From the NCBI GenBank assembly GCA_963847615.1, contig CAWKAN010000013.1, positions 1 through 64,000 on the forward strand: DNA of 64,000 nucleotides, given 5' to 3'. The translations under genes and the position numbers were made by a program. Below, in pieces: positions 7,498 to 15,891 of this stretch (its first letter is position 1; every line of letters starts with the position of its first letter). The notes below the pieces were generated by a model. The model saw only the letters and a program-made list of their open reading frames with translations, made no database searches and was not told the DNA's origin. This DNA comes from Palsa-883 sp963847615 (GTDB lineage: Bacteria; Pseudomonadota; Alphaproteobacteria; Acetobacterales; Acetobacteraceae).

Positions 7498-8253
7498 TCA
7501 GTTCACCACTACGGCGCCGCCCAACGTGTCGCCGATCGGCTCGTGCAGCACGAGGTCGGCGATCCGGTCCAACCCGGTCTCCTCGCGGTTGACGATCACC
7601 AGTTTTGCCCCGTTGTGCTTGGCCAGTTCGGGAAACCCCGCCGCCGGATAGACCACCAGCGAGGAGCCGAGCACGATGAACAGATCGGCGGCGAGCGTCG
7701 CCGCCTCCGCCCGGCGCATCGCCAGCACCGGCATCGACTGGCCGAAGGAGATGGTGGCGGTCTTCACCAGGCCGTCGCATTTCAGGCAGACCGGCGGGGT
7801 GGCGTCCGTTTCGAACGCGGCGCGGAGCGGCGCCAGCTCGTGGCGCTCGCCGCAGTCGAGGCAGGTGGCGTAGGTGGTGTTGCCGTGCAGCTCGATCACC
7901 TGGCGGTCGGGCACGCCGGAGGCCTGGTGCAGGCCGTCGATGTTCTGCGTGATCACCGCGGCGACGGTGCCGCGGCGGACCAGGGTGGCGACGGCGCGGT
8001 GGCCGCGATTGGGCTCGGCGGCGCGGAACGTGTCCTCCATCGCGAAGCGGCGGCGCCAGGCCTCGCGGCGCATTTCCTCGGACGCAATGAAATCCTGGAA
8101 GTCGATCGGCGCCATGCGCGTCCAGATGCCGCCGGGGGAGCGGAAATCGGGGATGCCGGATTCGGTGGAGATGCCGGCGCCGGTGAACACCACGGCTTGG
8201 CGCGCCGCGTCCAGCATCGCGCGCAGCCGGGCCGCCGGGGTGGGCCCGCTCAT
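7498..8253 (-). CDS. NAD-dependent protein deacylase, sirtuin (Sir2/CobB family)
   Basis: A 251-residue protein, the usual size for bacterial sirtuins. It shows GAGISTESGIPDFRSPGG (NAD-binding), TQNIDGLHQASG, the catalytic histidine in ELHGN, and a zinc ribbon with CLDC and CLKC pairs. The ATG at 8253 overlaps the stop of the upstream rraA-like gene, so the two are co-transcribed and probably translationally coupled. It removes acyl groups from lysines using NAD. The target proteins cannot be inferred from context. Confidence 0.93.
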   Translation of the reverse strand: MSGPTPAARLRAMLDAARQAVVFTGAGISTESGIPDFRSPGGIWTRMAPIDFQDFIASEEMRREAWRRRFAMEDTFRAAEPNRGHRAVATLVRRGTVAAVITQNIDGLHQASGVPDRQVIELHGNTTYATCLDCGERHELAPLRAAFETDATPPVCLKCDGLVKTATISFGQSMPVLAMRRAEAATLAADLFIVLGSSLVVYPAAGFPELAKHNGAKLVIVNREETGLDRIADLVLHEPIGDTLGGAVVVN

Positions 8254-8933
8254 TGCTGGGCCGCCTGCTGTGCGGCGAGGATCGCGCCGATGCGCGCGTT
8301 GGTGCCGTTGATGTCGGCGAAGCTTTCGCCTTGCGTGACGCGGGCGAGCGCTTCCTTCTCCGCCTGCTGCATGGCGATCGCGCGCGCGGCGGATGTTTCG
8401 ATGTCGGACGGCGGCAGCACCAGCACGCCATTCTCGTCGGCGAACACCACGTCGCCGGGCGTCACCGGCACGCCGCCGCAACTGATCGGCACGCAGAATT
8501 CGCCGCCGATGAAGCGCGGCTTGCAGGTGATCGGCGACAGGCCGCGCGCCCAGACCGGCATGGCGTAGTCGCGCAGCTCCTGGATGTCGGTGGCGACGCC
8601 GTCGATGATGATGCCGAGGCAGCCGGCCGCGCGCGCGGCGAAGGCGACGCCGCCGCCGCAGCAGGCGTGGCGCGTGTCGCCGGCGCGGTCGATCACCAGG
8701 ATGTCGCCGGGGCGGAGTTTTCCCAATGCGTAATGCACGATGGCGGTATCGTCGCCGTCGAAGCGGACGGTGACGGCGGTGCCGGCGATCCGCCGGTCGG
8801 GCAGCAGGGCGCGGATCTGCGGGTCCATGAAGCCGACCTGGCGGAAGTGGCCGATGGTGGCCGGCTCGGCTTGCAGCAGCAGCGCCAGGCGCGCGGGCGC
8901 GATCTGCGGCGGCGGGTCGTTGATGACGAACAT
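8250..8933 (-). CDS. RraA-family protein (oxaloacetate decarboxylase / HMG aldolase-like)
   Basis: A 227-residue protein with the RraA fold motif GGGVAFAARAAGCLGIIIDG followed by VATDIQEL. In family members with aldolase activity this reads DGxxRD; here the arginine is an alanine (DGVATD), so classical pyruvate-aldolase chemistry is doubtful. The C-terminal tail (EKEALARVTQGESFADING) is typical of the dimethylmenaquinone methyltransferase-like/RraA family. It is first in a two-gene unit with the sirtuin. Function beyond the family is unknown. Confidence 0.82.
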   Translation of the reverse strand: MFVINDPPPQIAPARLALLLQAEPATIGHFRQVGFMDPQIRALLPDRRIAGTAVTVRFDGDDTAIVHYALGKLRPGDILVIDRAGDTRHACCGGGVAFAARAAGCLGIIIDGVATDIQELRDYAMPVWARGLSPITCKPRFIGGEFCVPISCGGVPVTPGDVVFADENGVLVLPPSDIETSAARAIAMQQAEKEALARVTQGESFADINGTNARIGAILAAQQAAQQ

Positions 8934-9100
8934 GCGCGGAGCTCCGGGCTGGTGGCGAGAAGCCTATCGCGACAGCGCGCGGCCCGCCAACGCCCGGGCG
9001 TTCACCAGCCGGCAAGGATCGCCGGATAGGGTCGAGCGACAGGGGCTGCTGCGGGCGCCGCCCGGTTCCGTGAAACAGGCCTTGATGTGTGTATACACCT

Positions 9101-9385
9101 ATGGATATAATCTCGCCGGACTTCGAGTGGGATGAGGCGAAGCGGCAGTCCAACATCCGCAAGCACGGCCTCGATCTGCTGCGCGGGATCACCCTGCTGG
9201 ATGGGCGGCCTGTTTACACCTACGCCTCCCCCCGGCAGGACGAGGTGCGTTTTGTCAGCGTCGGGCGGCTGGATGCAAACATCGTCGCCCTGGTCTGGAC
9301 CGAACGACCGCCGCTGGTCAGGCTTATATCGCTCAGGAGAGCACGCGATGCCGAAAGCAGGACGTATCAGGCGAGCCTCCGCTGA
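9101..9385 (+). CDS. brnT: BrnT-family toxin
   Basis: A 94-residue protein from the ATG at 9101. FEWDEAKRQSNIRKHGLD is the diagnostic BrnT start, and the C-terminal half continues with VWTERPPLVRLISLRRA. BrnT is a RelE-like ribonuclease toxin. The 3' end overlaps the brnA start by 38 bp. A GTG at 9089 would add four residues and is less family-like. The order (brnT, brnA) is standard. Confidence 0.92.
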   Translation: MDIISPDFEWDEAKRQSNIRKHGLDLLRGITLLDGRPVYTYASPRQDEVRFVSVGRLDANIVALVWTERPPLVRLISLRRARDAESRTYQASLR

Positions 9386-9683
9386 GGAGATCAAGGCGAT
9401 GCTGGCGCGCGGCGAGGACCAGACCGACTGGGCGCGCGTCAAGGCGATGCCGCAGGACGAGGTCGAGCGCCTCGCCGACGAAGAGGACGGCCCGCTGCCC
9501 GAGGGGTGGGAGAAGACCATCGTGCTCGGTATTCCCGAGCCCAAGCAGGGCGTGCACATTCGCCTCGATGCCGACGTGCTGCGCTGGTTCAAGGCGCAGG
9601 GACCCGGCTACCAGACGCGGATCAACGCCGTGCTGCGCGCCTTCATGGCGGCGCGCCGGCGGAGCGACGCAGCGGCGGAATAG
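9348..9683 (+). CDS. brnA: BrnA-family antitoxin
   Basis: A 111-residue protein preceded by caggagag. The N-terminal half is acidic and flexible (EEIKAMLARGEDQTDW). The C-terminal half carries the BrnA ribbon-helix-helix segment VHIRLDADVLRWFKAQG followed by YQTRINAVLRAFM. BrnA binds BrnT and autoregulates the pair. No defect is seen. Slightly longer than average BrnA proteins. Confidence 0.92.
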   Translation: MPKAGRIRRASAEEIKAMLARGEDQTDWARVKAMPQDEVERLADEEDGPLPEGWEKTIVLGIPEPKQGVHIRLDADVLRWFKAQGPGYQTRINAVLRAFMAARRRSDAAAE

Positions 9684-9740
9684 CGGTGGGCTGGATCTGA
9701 TACGGAACGGTTTGTCGGGTTTGGCGCGGTGCTGTGGTTT

Positions 9741-9851
9741 GGCACTGGCGGAATGCGCTGCGCTGTTCCGCCCTACGGCGATGATGCCCTCCGACGGCTG
9801 CGGCTGGCGCAGATCGTCGGGCGGAATAGCGCAGCGCATGCCGCCAGTGCC
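9741..9851. repeat. REP-like palindrome, diverged copy
   Basis: Inverted arms ggcactggcggaatgcgctg and its near complement enclose a ~40-bp loop. The core ggcgga...gcgctgcgct...tccgccctac is shared with the elements at 1799-1969 and 11028-11190. It lies between the convergent brnA and dioxygenase genes and may act as a bidirectional transcription stop; that role is inference. Confidence 0.7.
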
Positions 9852-9881
9852 GTCGCGGAACGATCGCCGCGTGCCGAGGCC

Positions 9882-10769
9882 CTACGCCGGCGGCGGCGCC
9901 TCGCCCTTGATCTGGGTGCGGTGCATGATCCGTCTTGCTCCCGGATCGAACGGCTCGCGCCGGTGCATGGTGCAGCGGTTGTCCCACAGCACCAGGTCGC
10001 CGACCCGCCAGGCGTTGTACCAGGTCAGCTCGTCGCGCGTGGCGTAGTCCCAGATTTCGTCGAGCAACGCTTCGGACTCGGTGAGCGGTAATCCCTCGAT
10101 GTAGGCGTTACGCCGGCGGCCGAGATACAGGCCGCGCCGCAAGCTGTCGGGGTGCGTGCATACCAGCGGATGGAACGTTCCGGGCGCGGAGACCGGGTCA
10201 TCGGTCGGCGTGACGCCCTGGCGCACATAGCCGCCGCTGTTGTAGGTGCCGTCGTGCTTCACCCGCTTGCCGGCGAGGCGCTGGCGCAGCGCGGCGGGCA
10301 ACGTCTCGTAGGCGCGGTACATGCTGCTGAAGCCGGTGTTGCCGCCGGCGGGCGGGATCTCCAGCGCATAGAGCATGCTCGCCTTGGGCGGGTCCCGGAG
10401 ATAGGACATGTCGGTGTGCCACACCGCCTCGCCGGCGCCGAGGCTGCCGATGGCGACGCCGTTCTCAATCACATTCGAAACGACATAGATCTCCGGGTAG
10501 CCGTCGACGAAGCGGCGGCCGTTCTCCTGGATCGGCGCCTGGTCGAGCGCGCCGAAGCGGCGGCTGAAGCCGAGCAGCGCGTCGTCGTCCAGGCGCTGGT
10601 CGCGGAACAGCAGCACCTGGTGGTCGATCCAGGCACGGTGGATCGTGGCGAACGCTGCATCGTCGATGGCGCGCAGGTCAACACCGCGCAGCTCGGCGCC
10701 GAGCGCCGCGCCGGTGGGAATGATCTCGATCCGGCTGCGCACGGACGTGGCGTCACTGGACGATGGCAT
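9882..10769 (-). CDS. TauD/TfdA-family 2-oxoglutarate/Fe(II) dioxygenase
   Basis: A 295-residue protein from the ATG at 10769; an upstream ATG at 10802 adds only 11 residues. It shows the facial-triad motif WHTDMSY (HxD), the distal histidine in CTMHRREPFDPGARR, and the arginine used for 2-oxoglutarate. AIDDAAFATIHRAWIDHQVL is the common N-terminal family segment. Members hydroxylate small acids such as taurine, 2,4-D or alkyl sulfates; the substrate here cannot be read. It stands alone, with repeats on both sides. Confidence 0.88.
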   Translation of the reverse strand: MPSSSDATSVRSRIEIIPTGAALGAELRGVDLRAIDDAAFATIHRAWIDHQVLLFRDQRLDDDALLGFSRRFGALDQAPIQENGRRFVDGYPEIYVVSNVIENGVAIGSLGAGEAVWHTDMSYLRDPPKASMLYALEIPPAGGNTGFSSMYRAYETLPAALRQRLAGKRVKHDGTYNSGGYVRQGVTPTDDPVSAPGTFHPLVCTHPDSLRRGLYLGRRRNAYIEGLPLTESEALLDEIWDYATRDELTWYNAWRVGDLVLWDNRCTMHRREPFDPGARRIMHRTQIKGEAPPPA

Positions 10770-11027
10770 TGCGTTCCCCCCTCGTTTGCCTACGGCATTC
10801 ACCTATCGTTGCCCGAGGCGGTCGGCGCGCTCCGGTGATGCGACCTGGGCGCTGGCTGCATCACCAGCAAGTAAGGCTTCCAACACGGAGGAAGCACGGA
10901 GGGCCACGGAGAAGCAAGGAATTTGGGCGCTTCGCGCGGTCGTCGGTTCCGGCACCGCGCGCAGCAGCGCATCGATGCCTTCTGCGTGGTCCTGCGTGGT
11001 CCTCCGGGTTAAAATTCTTGGCTCATA

Positions 11028-11190
11028 TGGCGTTGGCGGTTGGACGGCCCCGTAGGGCGGAAAAGCGCAGCGCCTTCCGCCGTCGGACGGTGGCGGGATA
11101 TGTTGTTGGGGACGTCGGCAGATGCGAGCGGCTCGCCCGGCGGTGGCGGAAGGCGCTGCGCTTTTCCGCCCTACGGGCCGTCCGGGGCCG
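11028..11190. repeat. REP-like palindromic element, third copy
   Basis: It is nearly identical to 1799-1969 from ctcatatggcgtt through ccgccctacggg, including the 61-bp spacer. The outer arms are shorter because the right end diverges after cctacgggccgtcc. The gene-free stretch 10803-11649 holds, in order, a cacggag-rich short repeat (10868-10925), this element, ~110 bp without recognisable features and the fold-back element at 11301-11632. Confidence 0.82.
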
Positions 11191-11300
11191 ACCGGTCGGT
11201 CGACAATCGCGGGCAGGGGGTGGGTGAATCCCGTCGCCTCGTTTGCCGGGGAGTGTAACATACCGCCGTGGCCGCGGGCGAGCTGGGTGGGCGGATCCCA

Positions 11301-11632
11301 CAGGGCAATTCGCTGAACGAAAGCAAGGCCGGGGCTCCGCCCCGAACCCCGCCAAGGGGCTTTGCCCCCTGGACCCCCACCAGAGGCAGCGGCCTCTGGA
11401 CTCCATGACTGGGCGTGTGGGGAGGGGAAGGGGGCGGGTGGGCGAGGCGAAGGGGCGCCGTCCGGCGTGCCGGACGGCGCCCTTTCGCCTCGCCCACCCG
11501 CCCCCTTCCCCTCCCCACACTCCCAGTGAAGGGTTCCAAGGGCTCGCCCTTGGTGGGGGTCCAGGGGGCAAAGCCCCCTGGCGGGGTTCGGGGCGGAGCC
11601 CCGGCCTTGCTTTCGTGCAGCGAATTGCCCTG
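11301..11632. repeat. Long fold-back element (~330 bp)
   Basis: The outer ends are inverted, CAGGGCAATTCGCTGAACGA and its near complement, and the first ten bases match the MITE ends at 7123 and 49551. Inside are inverted blocks (ggggctccgccccga, ccagaggcagcggcctctgg, ctccatgactggg) around a central 22-bp stem, gccgtccggcgtgccggacggc. Related elements lie at 32542-32830, 40391-40682 and 51939-54332 (split). No target duplication was found here. It begins 17 bp from the monooxygenase stop. Confidence 0.78.
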
Positions 11633-11649
11633 GGGACGCGGCGTCCGCG

Positions 11650-12924
11650 CTACCGCGCCGCGGCGATCACCTCATCCAGCGCCGGCTTGATGTCGCGCTG
11701 GAACGTCGCCAGGGTTTCGATCACCACCTCCTTCGGCGTCTGCGCGAAGTGGTTGATCAGGGTGATATATTCCGCCGGGAAAACCTTCCACTGGGCGACC
11801 AGTTCGCGCCGCACATCCTCCACCGTGCCGAAGATGAACAGGCCGGAGTTCACCAGCGAGCCCAGATAGTCGTCGTTCTCCACCTTGCGCCGGCCCATGG
11901 CGGAGTAGAAATTCTTCCAGATGTCCAGGTCGTACGCCTTGATGCGCTCCAGCGCGTCTTCCTTGGTGCGGCCGATCTCGATCCAGCGGACCATGCATTG
12001 GTTCTGGCCGGGGCGGAACGCGCGGCCGTTGGCGGCGGCGGCCTTGCGGTAGACCTCGCCGAGCGGGCCGGCGGACTGGATGTTGGTGAAGTAGGTCGGC
12101 ACGAAGCCGTGCTTGCCGGCGAACGCGATCGTTTCGGGGCTGCCGGACCCGGCCAGGAACACCGGCGGCAACGCGTAGGGGGCCGGGGCGACCACCACGC
12201 GGCGGGTGTGGCTGTCGGCATCGACCTCGCCGGGGGCGCCGAATTTCTGCGTCACGCCCATCAGCGCCAGCGGCCAGTCGTCCACGCCGGTGTCGTACGG
12301 ATAGGGGATCTGCCAGTTGGCGCTGTTGTGGTCGAAGCTTTCCTCGGTCCATGCCTTCAGCATGATCTCGACATGGTCCTCGAAGATGGCGCGGTTGCGC
12401 GCGTCGTCGTCGAGATCCTTCTGCAGCGCGGTCGGCGTGGCGAAGCCGGCACCGAGCACGGCGGGATTGTAGACCGCGCCGGACGGCGACTTGGTGGCGC
12501 GGGTGCCGTAGCGCTGGCCGAGCACGTTGGTCCAGCGCGACTGGTAGCCGCGCGCCAGGCCGACGAAGGTGCGGCCTTGCGCGAGGTGGCTGAGCACCGC
12601 GGTTTCCTCGGCGACGCGGATCGGGTTGTGGGTGGCCAGCACGTAGCCGAGCACGCCGATGTTGATGCGTTTGGTTTTCGCCGCCCAGTAGGCCTGCACC
12701 ACGCCGGGGGCGGGGGCGACCTCGTAGCCCTCGGACCAGAAATGGTGCTCGATCGTGCCGGCACCCCACAGGCCGAGCTCGTCGGCGGCCTGGACGATGT
12801 CCACCGCGCCGCGCATCGCCGCCTGGTAGAGTTCGCGGTTGCGCCCGATCGGGCGCAGCGCGGCGCGCTCGGCCTCGTCCTTGGCCGGCATCACCGGATA
12901 GATGATCGTCATCGGTTTCAGCAT
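11650..12924 (-). CDS. LLM-class flavin-dependent oxidoreductase (luciferase-like)
   Basis: A 424-residue protein with the bacterial luciferase-like TIM-barrel pattern: GTIEHHFWSEGYEVAPAPG near residue 55, KRINIGVLGYVLATHNPIRV (strand plus helix) near 85, then the family segment GRTFVGLARGYQSRW. Length is typical of LLM monooxygenases acting with FMNH2 from a partner reductase. No reductase gene is adjacent. The substrate is unknown. The gene is monocistronic, with a long repeat directly at its 3' end. Confidence 0.87.
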   Translation of the reverse strand: MLKPMTIIYPVMPAKDEAERAALRPIGRNRELYQAAMRGAVDIVQAADELGLWGAGTIEHHFWSEGYEVAPAPGVVQAYWAAKTKRINIGVLGYVLATHNPIRVAEETAVLSHLAQGRTFVGLARGYQSRWTNVLGQRYGTRATKSPSGAVYNPAVLGAGFATPTALQKDLDDDARNRAIFEDHVEIMLKAWTEESFDHNSANWQIPYPYDTGVDDWPLALMGVTQKFGAPGEVDADSHTRRVVVAPAPYALPPVFLAGSGSPETIAFAGKHGFVPTYFTNIQSAGPLGEVYRKAAAANGRAFRPGQNQCMVRWIEIGRTKEDALERIKAYDLDIWKNFYSAMGRRKVENDDYLGSLVNSGLFIFGTVEDVRRELVAQWKVFPAEYITLINHFAQTPKEVVIETLATFQRDIKPALDEVIAAAR

Positions 12925-13128
12925 CGTGGAGCGTCCCTGGCTGTGGCTGGCCGGCGTGGTGCTGCCTGAAGGTCAGCGAATCATACCGGCGGGTATGGCG
13001 GCGTCAACCAAATCGCCCCACCGAAGCGCCCCGGCAAATCGCCCGCCCGTGTGACGCAGATCGCTTTTTGCCGCGCGCCGCGGCGGTAGCGTTGCACCTG
13101 AGGCAAACAGGCACGAGGGGAGGCGACG

Positions 13129-13422
13129 ATGACGGAGCATGCTGGCCAAGCGGCGCACCACGCAATCGCGCGGCGCCAGTTCGACGCGTTCAACGAGGTC
13201 GGCCACGGGGTCCGGCTCAACGACGAGGACCGCCGCCGGCTGCTGTTGATGTCGCCGCAGGAATGGTCGGCCTGGGAGGCGTTTCTGGCCGGCGACGGCG
13301 CGCCGCCGCCGCAGCCGGCGGTGCCGGTGGTGCTGCTGCGGCTCGCCAAGGCGAGCTACCGGCTGGCCGTGCGCGCCGATCGCGATCGCGCCGGGCCTGC
13401 CGCGACGCTGGCGGTGCACTGA
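13129..13422 (+). CDS. Small hypothetical protein, helical
   Basis: A 97-residue protein with a good ribosome site (ggggaggcgacg before ATG). The segment RLNDEDRRRLLLMSPQEWSA followed by WEAFLAG and a second hydrophobic helix (VPVVLLRLAKASYRLAV) vaguely recalls the C-terminal toxin-binding domain of Xre/MbcA/ParS antitoxins, but no helix-turn-helix precedes it and no toxin gene is adjacent. Codon use matches the chromosome. Function unknown. Confidence 0.6.
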   Translation: MTEHAGQAAHHAIARRQFDAFNEVGHGVRLNDEDRRRLLLMSPQEWSAWEAFLAGDGAPPPQPAVPVVLLRLAKASYRLAVRADRDRAGPAATLAVH

Positions 13423-13526
13423 CCGCGGCAGGGGCGGCACCGCCGCGCGGACCGGGGCGCCGCCGCGGCGTAGCCGGACCGCCGCCGCGCCGCGGCCGGG
13501 TCGGGCGGCCGGACCGGGCGGCGCGA

Positions 13527-13949
13527 TCAGGGATCGATGCGCGCGGTGGCGGTGCCGTTGACCACCTCCTTGCCGTCCTGGTTGGTGGTGGAGAGCGTCA
13601 GGTCGACGTAGTGTTTTCCCGCCTCCTCGCGGATCGCGGCGACGGTCGAGGTGACGTCGAGCGTGTCGCCGGGCCAGACCTGGTTGGTGAAGCGCACGCC
13701 GAATTTGGTCAGCCTGCCGTCGCCGACGTAGTTGGTCAGCATCTTGCCGGTGAGGCCCATCGTCAGCATGCCGTGGGCGAAGACGCTGGGGTAGAGGGCG
13801 ACCTCGCGGGTGTAGACCTCGTCGGTGTGCAGCGGGTTGTAGTCGCCGGAGGCGCCGGCGTACTGGACGATCTGGGTGCGGGGGAGATTCTCGACCACGC
13901 GTTCGCGGTGGGTGTCGCCGACTTGCAGTTTGGATGCTTGCAGTGCCAT
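13527..13949 (-). CDS. MaoC-like hot-dog dehydratase
   Basis: A 140-residue protein with a single hot-dog domain. YAGASGDYNPLHTDEVYTRE contains the MaoC/R-hydratase catalytic Asp and His (D-x4-H), and FAHGMLTMGLTGKMLTNYVG is the conserved helix-turn region. It acts on enoyl-CoA/3-hydroxyacyl-CoA type substrates in characterised members. It follows the partner gene after 13 bp, reproducing the two halves of a double hot-dog hydratase as separate chains. Specificity is not deducible. Confidence 0.9.
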   Translation of the reverse strand: MALQASKLQVGDTHRERVVENLPRTQIVQYAGASGDYNPLHTDEVYTREVALYPSVFAHGMLTMGLTGKMLTNYVGDGRLTKFGVRFTNQVWPGDTLDVTSTVAAIREEAGKHYVDLTLSTTNQDGKEVVNGTATARIDP

Positions 13950-13962
13950 GGCGGCGTTCCCC

Positions 13963-14448
13963 TCAGCCCTGGTCCACGGGGCGTTCGGTCGTCACGCCGA
14001 CGCCGCGCGCGGTGATGACGAGCTCGCCGTTCTGGTCGCGGTATTCGGCGATGCGCTCGCGGAAGGTCAGCTTGCCGGCGCGCTTGCTTTCCTTCTCCCA
14101 GGTCTTGCCCGGTTTCATCTCCACGGTCAGCACGTCGCCGGGGCGGAGGTGGCGGTGGTATTCGAAGTGCTGCTCGGCGTGCAGGCCGCCGCCGCCGGTC
14201 GGGGGCTTGCCCTCGATGCCGCTGGGGGTCTTGCCGGAGCCGAACCAGGGCTGCCCGGGCTTCGGGCGCAGGTGGTAGTCGGGGTCGAACTGGGCGACCG
14301 CCTGGGGGAAGGTGGGCGGGGCGATGATGCCGCCGGGCTCCAGCGACTTCGCCGCCTCGGCATCGGCGTAGACCGGGTTGGGGTCGCCGATGGCGCGGGC
14401 GAACATCAGGATGTGCGTCGCCTCGACGGGCATGGTGAGCTTGGGCAA
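13963..14448 (-). CDS. FAS1-type/MaoC N-terminal dehydratase partner
   Basis: A 161-residue protein. The TTG at 14448 is chosen because ggagga lies 6 bp upstream; the first ATG (14433) is too far from it. FARAIGDPNPVYADAEAAK and GIIAPPTFPQAVAQFDPDY are typical of the N-terminal hot-dog half of MaoC dehydratases. LHAEQHFEYHRHLRPGDVL and EYRDQNGELVITARGV complete the fold. It probably forms a heteromer with the MaoC protein encoded immediately downstream on the same transcript. Confidence 0.87.
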   Translation of the reverse strand: MPKLTMPVEATHILMFARAIGDPNPVYADAEAAKSLEPGGIIAPPTFPQAVAQFDPDYHLRPKPGQPWFGSGKTPSGIEGKPPTGGGGLHAEQHFEYHRHLRPGDVLTVEMKPGKTWEKESKRAGKLTFRERIAEYRDQNGELVITARGVGVTTERPVDQG

Positions 14449-14608
14449 CTGCGTCCTCCGGCGTTGGTTGGGTTGGGGGGAGAGTAGTCCGGTTTCGGAT
14501 TGGCTCAAGCCGGGCGGTGCTGGCAATCGGGCCGGGGGCAGCTTAGGTAGCTGGAGACGCGACCGCCGCCCGCCGGCGGCTTCGCTGGGCCCGTGAAGGG
14601 ATTGCACC

Positions 14609-14839
14609 GTGGAACGGATCGTGACGCTGCATATCGAGAAGCTGCCGGAGGGCGTCTATCTGGCGACCTCGGACGACATTCAGGGGCTGGTCGCCCAGGG
14701 CCGGACCATCCAGGAGACGGTGGAAATCGCCCGCGACGTGGCAAAAAAACTGATCGAACTGCAACGCGGCGACCACGGCGAGATTGCCTATCCGCCGGCG
14801 GAAGAGTCGTTCGACTATCCGCTGATCGTGAATGCCTGA
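14609..14839 (+). CDS. hicB: HicB-type antitoxin
   Basis: A 76-residue protein from the GTG at 14609. VTLHIEKLPEGVYLATSDDI resembles the degraded RNase H-like fold of HicB, and VAQGRTIQETVEIARDVAKKL is the usual helix. It lacks the extra C-terminal DNA-binding domain of longer HicB proteins. The stop overlaps the ATG of hicA (TGATG). The antitoxin-first order is common in this subgroup. Its toxin carries a premature stop. Confidence 0.85.
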   Translation: MERIVTLHIEKLPEGVYLATSDDIQGLVAQGRTIQETVEIARDVAKKLIELQRGDHGEIAYPPAEESFDYPLIVNA

Positions 14840-15063
14840 TGGGCCGGCTGGCCGGCTTCCGCTAGCGGGAGCCCGTCCAGCGGCTGCAGCGGGTCGGCTT
14901 CGAATTCAGCCGCCTGGCAGCGGGATCGCACGAGATCTGGTTCAATGCCGGCGCCGGGCGCTACACGACGCTGCCCAACCATCCCGGCGACATGGCGGAA
15001 GGTACGCTGCGCAGCATCCAGCGGCAGGCCGGGGTCGCGCAGGAGGACTTCCTGCAGGGTTGA
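14839..15063 (+). pseudogene. hicA: hicA toxin gene with an early amber codon
   Basis: Translation starts MGRLAGFR and meets TAG at 14863-14865. After this one codon the same frame continues without break for 65 codons as a canonical HicA: REPVQRLQRVGFEFSR, the catalytic-type GSHEIWFN, then YTTLPNHPGDMAEGTLRSI. In relatives the codon after FR encodes an aromatic residue, so a single substitution (TAC or TAT to TAG) explains the stop. The toxin is therefore silenced unless the amber codon is suppressed. Confidence 0.85.
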
Positions 15064-15129
15064 TCCGGTGGCGTTGACCCCGGGGGTGGCGCCGCGCAAG
15101 GATGCGCCCGCTTTGCACGGGCGCGCGCG

Positions 15130-15741
15130 ATGATCCTGCTGATCGACAACTACGACAGTTTCACCTTCAACCTGGTGCAGTTCCTGGGCGACCTCGGCGC
15201 GCGCTGCGAGGTCTGGCGCAACGACAAGCTGACAGTGGCGCAGGCGATGGCGCGCGCGCCGGAGGCGATCGTGCTGTCGCCCGGGCCGTGCACGCCGAAC
15301 GAGGCGGGGATCTGCCTCGAGCTGATCGCGGCGGCGGCGGGGCAGATCCCGATCCTGGGCGTCTGCCTGGGGCACCAGGCGATCGGCCAGGCGTTCGGCG
15401 GCAAGGTGGTGCGCGGGCCGGTGCCGATGCACGGCAAGCAGAGCCGGGTGGTGCACGCGGGGAGCGATATCTTCGCCGGGCTGCCCTCGCCGTTCCTGGC
15501 GACGCGGTATCATAGCCTGGTGGTCGAGCGCGACAGCCTGCCGGAGGTGCTGGTGGCGACGGCGTGGACCGAGGACGGGCTGATCATGGGCATGCGCCAC
15601 CGCGCGCTGGCGGTGTTCGGCGTGCAGTTCCACCCGGAGAGCATCGTGACGGAGCACGGCCACAAGCTGCTGGGCAACTTCCTGGCGATCGCGCGTGGGG
15701 CCAACGCGCCCGGATCGCGCATGTCGGCGCGCGCGGCGTAG
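15130..15741 (+). CDS. trpG: Anthranilate synthase component II (TrpG/PabA glutamine amidotransferase)
   Basis: A 203-residue class I glutamine amidotransferase. It shows IDNYDSFTFNLVQFLGDLGA at the start, the catalytic cysteine in GVCLGHQAIGQAFGG (near residue 79), and the His-Glu of the triad in FGVQFHPESI. It supplies ammonia for anthranilate and/or aminodeoxychorismate synthesis. trpD follows after a 150-bp gap holding a palindrome; trpE is not in the window. Confidence 0.95.
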   Translation: MILLIDNYDSFTFNLVQFLGDLGARCEVWRNDKLTVAQAMARAPEAIVLSPGPCTPNEAGICLELIAAAAGQIPILGVCLGHQAIGQAFGGKVVRGPVPMHGKQSRVVHAGSDIFAGLPSPFLATRYHSLVVERDSLPEVLVATAWTEDGLIMGMRHRALAVFGVQFHPESIVTEHGHKLLGNFLAIARGANAPGSRMSARAA

Positions 15742-15782
15742 GGCGGCCCGCGGCGATGTCCGGACGCACTGGCTTCCCCTCC

Positions 15783-15874
15783 CCGTCATGGCCGGCGCAG
15801 GCCGGCCATCCACGACTTGCCTTCGTGCAGCAAGCGAAGTCGTGGATGGCCGGCCTGCGCCGGCCATGACGGCG
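15783..15874. repeat. Palindrome between trpG and trpD
   Basis: Arms of about 37 bp (ccgtcatggccggcgcaggc onward, and its complement) enclose cttcgtgcagcaagcg. The motif gatggccgg...ccggccatgac recurs at 26715-26750, 27585-27620 and 28170-28200. As an intergenic fold inside an operon it could affect trpG-trpD read-through or mRNA stability; that is inference. Confidence 0.75.
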
Positions 15875-15891
15875 GGCAATGGTCCGCCGTC

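Noticed and set aside
11301..11632. Target duplication for the long fold-back element
   Set aside because: I compared both flanks and saw no direct repeat of 4 bp or more at the ends, so insertion by a transposase cannot be claimed for this copy.
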